A stretch of 24,687 nt of DNA from Elysia marginata (taxonomy: Eukaryota > Mollusca > Gastropoda > Plakobranchidae): positions 3,221 through 27,907 of the forward strand of contig BMAT01001472.1 of assembly GCA_019649035.1 (NCBI GenBank), in the 5' to 3' direction. Shown in pieces: positions 20,599-24,687 of the stretch. Position numbers and translations under genes: made by a program. The stretch's first letter is position 1. The number at the start of each line of letters is the position of its first letter. Below the pieces are notes generated by a model that saw only the letters and a list, made by a program, of their open reading frames with translations, was not told where the DNA came from and made no database searches.

Positions 20599-22720
20599 GT
20601 TATTTTGCTCTATACAAATAATGTCTTTTCAATTCGAGTTGGGTGATTGGCATATTGATTGTGCTATTTATATTTTATTCTTTACCAGTGAATACTTTGG
20701 GTCTTTGGATTCACTCCGATATATCTCAAGAGTTAAGTTTTCGCTTCCATTTTTAAGATTTTAATCACGATATAGAACTACATGTATGATTAGATCTAAG
20801 AAGCCTTATAAACAAGGGCGAAAAGTTCACACTGGTTGCAACCTTTACACTTGTGTTACCGAAAAATCATTATTGTTATGTTCAAATATTACACCAATAA
20901 TACTTACATGGTGTTGCTTGTTTACGAATCTAACTTTTACATTTACATTAATGTAATTTTTTATTTAATAGGCGGCATTATTGAGCTTTGATGGTAAAGA
21001 TGACGGCCGCCCTTAGATGGTTTAAACTTGTGACGTCACCTAATTAGATGCGTTTAGATGCAAAAAGCTCAGCTTTGTGGGAAATTCAGCACATGCCAGC
21101 AAAAAAGGCACGCGTAGCAAAATTTATAGCACCTCTTTCATAGATCCATAGCGTAAATCTGGTTTTCAGGCTAGATTTTTTGCAAACATTCAATAATTGT
21201 GATACTAGCAATATGATGTAGTAGTCAAGGAAATTTTAAGTTAAAGAATAGCTTGGAAAATTTCCATTGTCTCTAAAGTTTAGAAAACCAAACCGCTCTT
21301 AGAAACAAACATTCTGTTGGGAGCAAAAGTTTAAGTGGATAAAAATATTACCGAAACATGTAGGTCTAACTTGGAACTAAAATCTATACACACACATATG
21401 AAAGAAACACTGTAAGAACTAGAGCTTATTATCTTTGATTCAACCTGCTTTAACTTTGGTCTAGATAGACACCATAGGTTTCAACACAACTTTTGTTGGA
21501 AACATGTAGATTTTAGTTTTCACTGTCTTTTTCGTGTAGAAGTCTTGGCTTCGCAACAAGCGCTTAGTCCAGAAAAATGTGCGAAGCGCTTTGCATGGGT
21601 TCCCCAATACGATATTGCCAATCAATATACCTTTTAAACACAGACAGTACAATAGTACTAGCCTGTTACTAAAGTGGACTGGCCAATGACATTGATGTAC
21701 TTAGCTCTGTTGTAGTTTTTAGTTACCGCAGTTTTGAGTGTTTTATTAATGACTGGCACATTTTCCAGGTTTTTTTCAGTTCTACGAACTGACGAATTTA
21801 AAACTTATTGAACTAAGTTTTTACGTGTAAGCAAAAAATTAACGCAACCTAGTTTAAAAAAAAAAGATATGATCGTAAAAAGCCTTTATCAGTCCAAAGA
21901 GAGCCCATGAGCAGTCACTGTAGATTCATAACATGCATTGATGCATTGTGCCGATTTACCGATAAGTTTACACAACGTAATGGTTCTGTTTTAAAAGCTT
22001 TAACTTTTTATAAAACTTTTAAACGTATAATGAACCTATATATCAAGGAATTGATGCCTTTTGTCAGCCTTCTGTTAAAAGTTGTGAATGAATGCAATTT
22101 GTCTTACAAAAGGCATTAATGCTATTTGGCAGAAAAACTGGATCATAAATTCCTTGTTGAAACGTAAACTATGCTAAATTTTTCAACTTCTGTGCATATT
22201 TCACCTTTCATAATTATTTTGGAAAAAAGATGTAGGTGGTATTGTAGAATGCATTGGTGAAACAGAGAATTTTCGCGTCGAAATATTTTGCAAAAACGCC
22301 TTTTGTCAGCTCACGTTAGATTACTGTAGCATTCTGACAAAATCTTTCATGGCGTCTAGCAGGGTATCTATTTTTTAACACGCGGGTCAACGAAGATTAT
22401 GTGCATTAGAAGTTGATTCTAATAAGAGTAAATATCGCTTGCAAAATATTCTTGCAACAGTGCAAAAACTGGTAGGGGTGAAAAAAGTCGGAAAAAAGCT
22501 AAAACAAATTCATAGAGGGGCCATAAAAACTCCACATATCGAACTTGTGTGTGCATGAAGATAACTTACAACTTATTATTCGTTTAGAAGTTTTAAACAA
22601 ATAAAGCAAGTAAATTTGTTCCTGAAGGAAAAGTGAAAGGGGTGCAACTTTAAATATTGATTTAGCGCAAACCAAAGCGAATGAGCTTGTTTGATAACTT
22701 AACTCTTTACTTTCTCTCAC

Positions 22721-23294
22721 CTAAAGCAAAAAAGTTGCCGTTTCCAGTAGGTTCATAGCTTTCGTCATTCCAGCTTAAAGGCAGTGCGTCTTCATCATTT
22801 GCAACACTATCTAGGTCAGTTCTCTCTTCAGCTTCGCAATCTTCATTCTCTTTCAAAACACCGCACCCCTCCTCGTTTACATCTTCTTCCAAGTAACTGA
22901 AGCGATAGTCCTCGGTCTGGCTCAGTCGATCCCCCAAATCATCAGCAACTGTATATATCATGTCTTCATCGACAACGTCTTTGTCAGCATCATCACTTCC
23001 TCCGTTAGAAATTAAAAAGGACCATACTCTGCTACCAATCGAGAGGCTTTCTGCTGCCCCATGATCTGCGTGTGCCTCAAAGTTCGAACCTTCATCATCC
23101 CAGTCAACATCCCAGAGCTTTTCGTGGTCACCACCTGTGGCATCAAACTGTTTGTTTCTAGTCTGAGTGATAGCCGCACGAATCCGATCAGGTGTCGAAT
23201 GTCGCACCGCAAACGTATCCTGTTGAGAACCGCCTTCAAGACTGCCTGTTGCGAGTTTGAGTAGACGTTCTTTATCTTCTTCAGCCTGGAATTC
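22721..23294 (-). CDS. Minus-strand membrane protein gene, acidic N-terminal-side exon
   Basis: A 574-nt exon: 191 codons plus one base, entering in phase 0 and leaving in phase 1 at the strong donor TTTAG|GTGAGA. The acceptor is GTTCACCAG (AG at 23296-23295); a second in-frame acceptor nine bases on (AG at 23287-23286) would drop EFQ. The peptide starts with a charged helix (EFQAEEDKERLLKLA), then STPDRIRAAITQTRN, and then a very acidic region with blocks LWDVDWDDEG, DDADKDVVDED, YLEEDVNEEG and KENEDCEAEERTD. No domain is recognised. By the positive-inside rule this part would be lumenal or extracellular relative to the downstream membrane helix. Charge is opposite to the basic C-terminal tail. 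The GTG-initiated subframe starting at 23207 is arbitrary; reading is open further upstream to the acceptor. Confidence 0.82.
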
Positions 23295-23937
23295 CTGGTG
23301 AACACGTTACAGAGAAGCTTTCGAGTCAGATAGAATACCGCGATATTAGTGAATATTATAACTGTAAGAGATTATAACAAAATTATAAATTTTCTTTGAA
23401 AAATTAAACCCTTCTTTAAGATAAAAAACGGATTGCAAAGTCAACTCATGCAAAGTAATTATTTTACTGCAATAAAGTTAAGAGTTAATAATATTCAGCC
23501 TCTTCCTACATCTAATAAAAGTTGTTGAACCAATCTTGAGCCTCACCACATTTCTCCAATTTACAAATTGGCAAAATGCTTACGACAGAAGGCTTGTCTA
23601 TAGAGATTGATTGCTTCCCAAACCAACGTAAAATATCGTGAGATCAGTTTGCTATGAAATGAAATATGATTTTTCTTCCCGAAATTCGCTTGGGTTTAGC
23701 CAAATATTAGCCAAAACGAAGCCAGATTCTTTTTCCACAACCGCAGCGTCATTTAAGTTCCCCGGTGTGTATTCAATGTTGGTTTTTAAATAGATGATTA
23801 ATTCTATGCATCACTAAAGTCAGCCGGCGGATGACAAGCCCAGTATTTAAAGCAGCTCTCTGGAGAAGTTTTAATTAAGATATATAAATCTACAGGCATT
23901 TTCGTGAGAAAAAGATCCGAGTTCAAAGTTTTCTTAC
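23295..23937 (-). other. Intron between the micro-exon and the acidic exon
   Basis: A 643-bp phase 0 intron, GTAAGA to TTCACCAG on the minus strand. AT-rich; no further coding or RNA features seen. Confidence 0.65.
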
Positions 23938-23968
23938 TTCTTCGTAGTCTCTTTCGGCTTCGTACTGT
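23938..23968 (-). CDS. Minus-strand membrane protein gene, 31-nt micro-exon
   Basis: One base plus ten codons reading QYEAERDYEE, ended by the strong donor GAAGAA|GTAAGA in phase 0. This joins directly to EFQAEEDKERLL in the next exon and makes one continuous charged helix. The acceptor is GCGCCTAG (AG at 23970-23969), or ACAG four bases further, which would give a 27-nt exon in phase 0. The upstream pyrimidine tract is weak and the exon is very short, so the call rests on the donor, the phase match and the composition match. If the exon is real, the true start codon lies farther upstream, probably outside this window. This is the least certain exon of the gene. Confidence 0.55.
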
Positions 23969-24175
23969 CTAGGCGCATCCAGCAGACATCATTTCAAAAT
24001 CACCAGAGATTAATTGTTGTAGCCGGAAGCCAGAAATGTTAAAACGAAAAAAAAAATATAAACATGAGTTCTCGTAAAATGTTAGGAATCCAGTGGTGAT
24101 CTGTAATAACTTTGCTTTCAACAAAAACGATACCTTAAACTTCAGATTCCGGTTAAGGTTGAGAGTTTTTAAAGC

Positions 24176-24250
24176 AACTTTTATTTTCAAAATGGCTTGC
24201 AACCTTTATTTTAAAAATGGCTTGTAACCTTTATTTTAAAAATGGCTTGT
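24176..24250 (+). repeat. 25-bp tandem repeat, three copies
   Basis: The unit AACCTTTATTTTAAAAATGG plus CTTGT is repeated at 24176-24200, 24201-24225 and 24226-24250. Copies 2 and 3 are identical; copy 1 has a few differences. AACC follows as the start of a fourth copy. Confidence 0.92.
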
Positions 24251-24327
24251 AACCACGATCGCCAACACTTTCTTTCTAACAATACCATTACATTCATCAT
24301 TTATTCCATAACCATTTTCTATTAGTA

Positions 24328-24372
24328 TCACCACCACCACTATCACCATCCCCATCATCATCATCATCATTA
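24328..24372 (+). repeat. CAC/CAT trinucleotide microsatellite
   Basis: Imperfect run of CAC and CAT triplets: CACCACCACCACTATCACC, then CCATCATCATCATCATCATT. Related degenerate CAT triplets extend to the left from about 24285. Confidence 0.88.
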
Positions 24373-24476
24373 TGATTATCAGTGGCACCCTCACTGTCAT
24401 AATCTGGAAAAAAAATTCACTTTTCAAACTCAATGCGTATTCCATATCACTGAAACCACAAACAAAAATTGGTTTT

Positions 24477-24687
24477 GTTTTCACAATCTCCAAATTTAAT
24501 TTCCTTTGGTATATTGCCTTTGGTATGCATTGTTTTCACAATTTCCAAATCTAATTACCTTTGGTATCCTAAGTTTTCACAATCTCCAAATTTAATTACC
24601 TTTGATATCCATTGTTTTCACAATCTCCAAATTTAATTACCTTTAGTATCCATTGTTTTCACAATCTTCAAATTTAATTACCTTTGG
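24477..24687 (+). repeat. 41-bp minisatellite, about five copies, open at the window edge
   Basis: Unit of 41 bp starting GTTTTCACAATCTCCAAATT and continuing TAATTACCTTTGGTATCCATT. Copies start at 24477, 24532, 24573, 24614 and 24655. The first is 55 bp because of a 14-bp insertion that repeats CCTTTGGTAT; the last is cut at 33 bp by the window end, so the array continues. Confidence 0.95.

Larger units (their letters stand above)
19658..22720 (-). other. Large intron of the minus-strand gene
   Basis: A 3.06-kb phase 1 intron from GTGAGA to TATTTTAG on the minus strand. Contents are AGATCTAG-type motifs at about 20296-20303, 20335-20343 and 20581-20598, a hammerhead-like motif at 20517-20580, and a palindromic TGACGTCA at 21031-21038. 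Short open frames at 21461-21652 and 21907-22119 have no protein-like features. No additional exon with matching phase was found, but a small cassette exon cannot be excluded. Confidence 0.65.
23969..24687 (-). other. Upstream intron or 5' flank of the minus-strand gene, repeat-rich
   Basis: AT-rich sequence with a 25-bp triplication, a CAT-type microsatellite and a 41-bp minisatellite, each listed separately. Minus-strand open frames at 23969-24202 and 24236-24493 are translations of these repeats or of AT-rich DNA. No earlier exon is identified. Confidence 0.6.

Noticed and set aside
21031..21038. Palindromic TGACGTCA resembling a CRE site
   Set aside because: A single 8-mer inside a 3-kb intron with no nearby promoter signs is not enough to call a regulatory element.
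1..24687. tRNA, rRNA, CRISPR or intact transposon genes
   Set aside because: I found no Pol III A/B box pairs, cloverleaf, regularly spaced direct repeats with unique spacers, or transposase or reverse-transcriptase motifs when reading both strands by eye.

Overview
This is nuclear DNA from an animal. Protein-coding segments are split by GT-AG introns with matching phases, the flanks are AT-rich, there are micro- and minisatellites, and one gene encodes tandem fibronectin type III (FN3) modules. Scattered AGATCTAG-type motifs and the overall base composition remind me of gastropod mollusc genomes, but that placement is a guess. I see no bacterial operon, CRISPR array, tRNA, rRNA or intact transposon.

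Plus strand, 1 to about 5 kb: the 3' end of an FN3-containing gene. Four exons (619-726, 2465-2650, 3242-3346, 4378-4574) encode two complete FN3 domains, two exons per domain. Every intron is phase 1. The protein stops eight residues after the last FN3 strand, with no membrane segment. The 5' part of the gene lies outside the window. About 5 kb of AT-rich DNA without a convincing gene follows (about 5.6-10.7 kb); it holds a diverged 115-bp tandem duplication.

Minus strand, about 24.0 to 10.7 kb: a second, convergent gene whose seven visible exons I joined by splice signals and phase. In transcript order they are a micro-exon (23968-23938), an acidic exon (23294-22721), a 47-nt exon (19657-19611), a transmembrane exon (18964-18829), an Arg/Ser- and Ala-rich exon (17774-17396), a 4.37-kb exon (16721-12350) and a terminal exon (11200-11018). 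Together they give about 1,906 residues of a protein I do not recognise: acidic N-terminal region, one transmembrane helix, then a roughly 1,650-residue, mostly disordered, Lys/Ser-rich tail. The tail has basic nuclear-localisation-like clusters, many S-P-x-K/R sites, two RVxF-type PP1-docking motifs and a C-terminal amphipathic helix. The sequence fits a nuclear-envelope or ER membrane scaffold that recruits PP1; this is inference. The start codon is probably upstream of the window.

The introns of this gene carry a GAT/GAA microsatellite, AGATCTAG repeats and a hammerhead-ribozyme-like motif near 20.5 kb. The right edge (24.18-24.69 kb) holds a 25-bp triplication, a CAT-type microsatellite and a 41-bp minisatellite that runs off the end.
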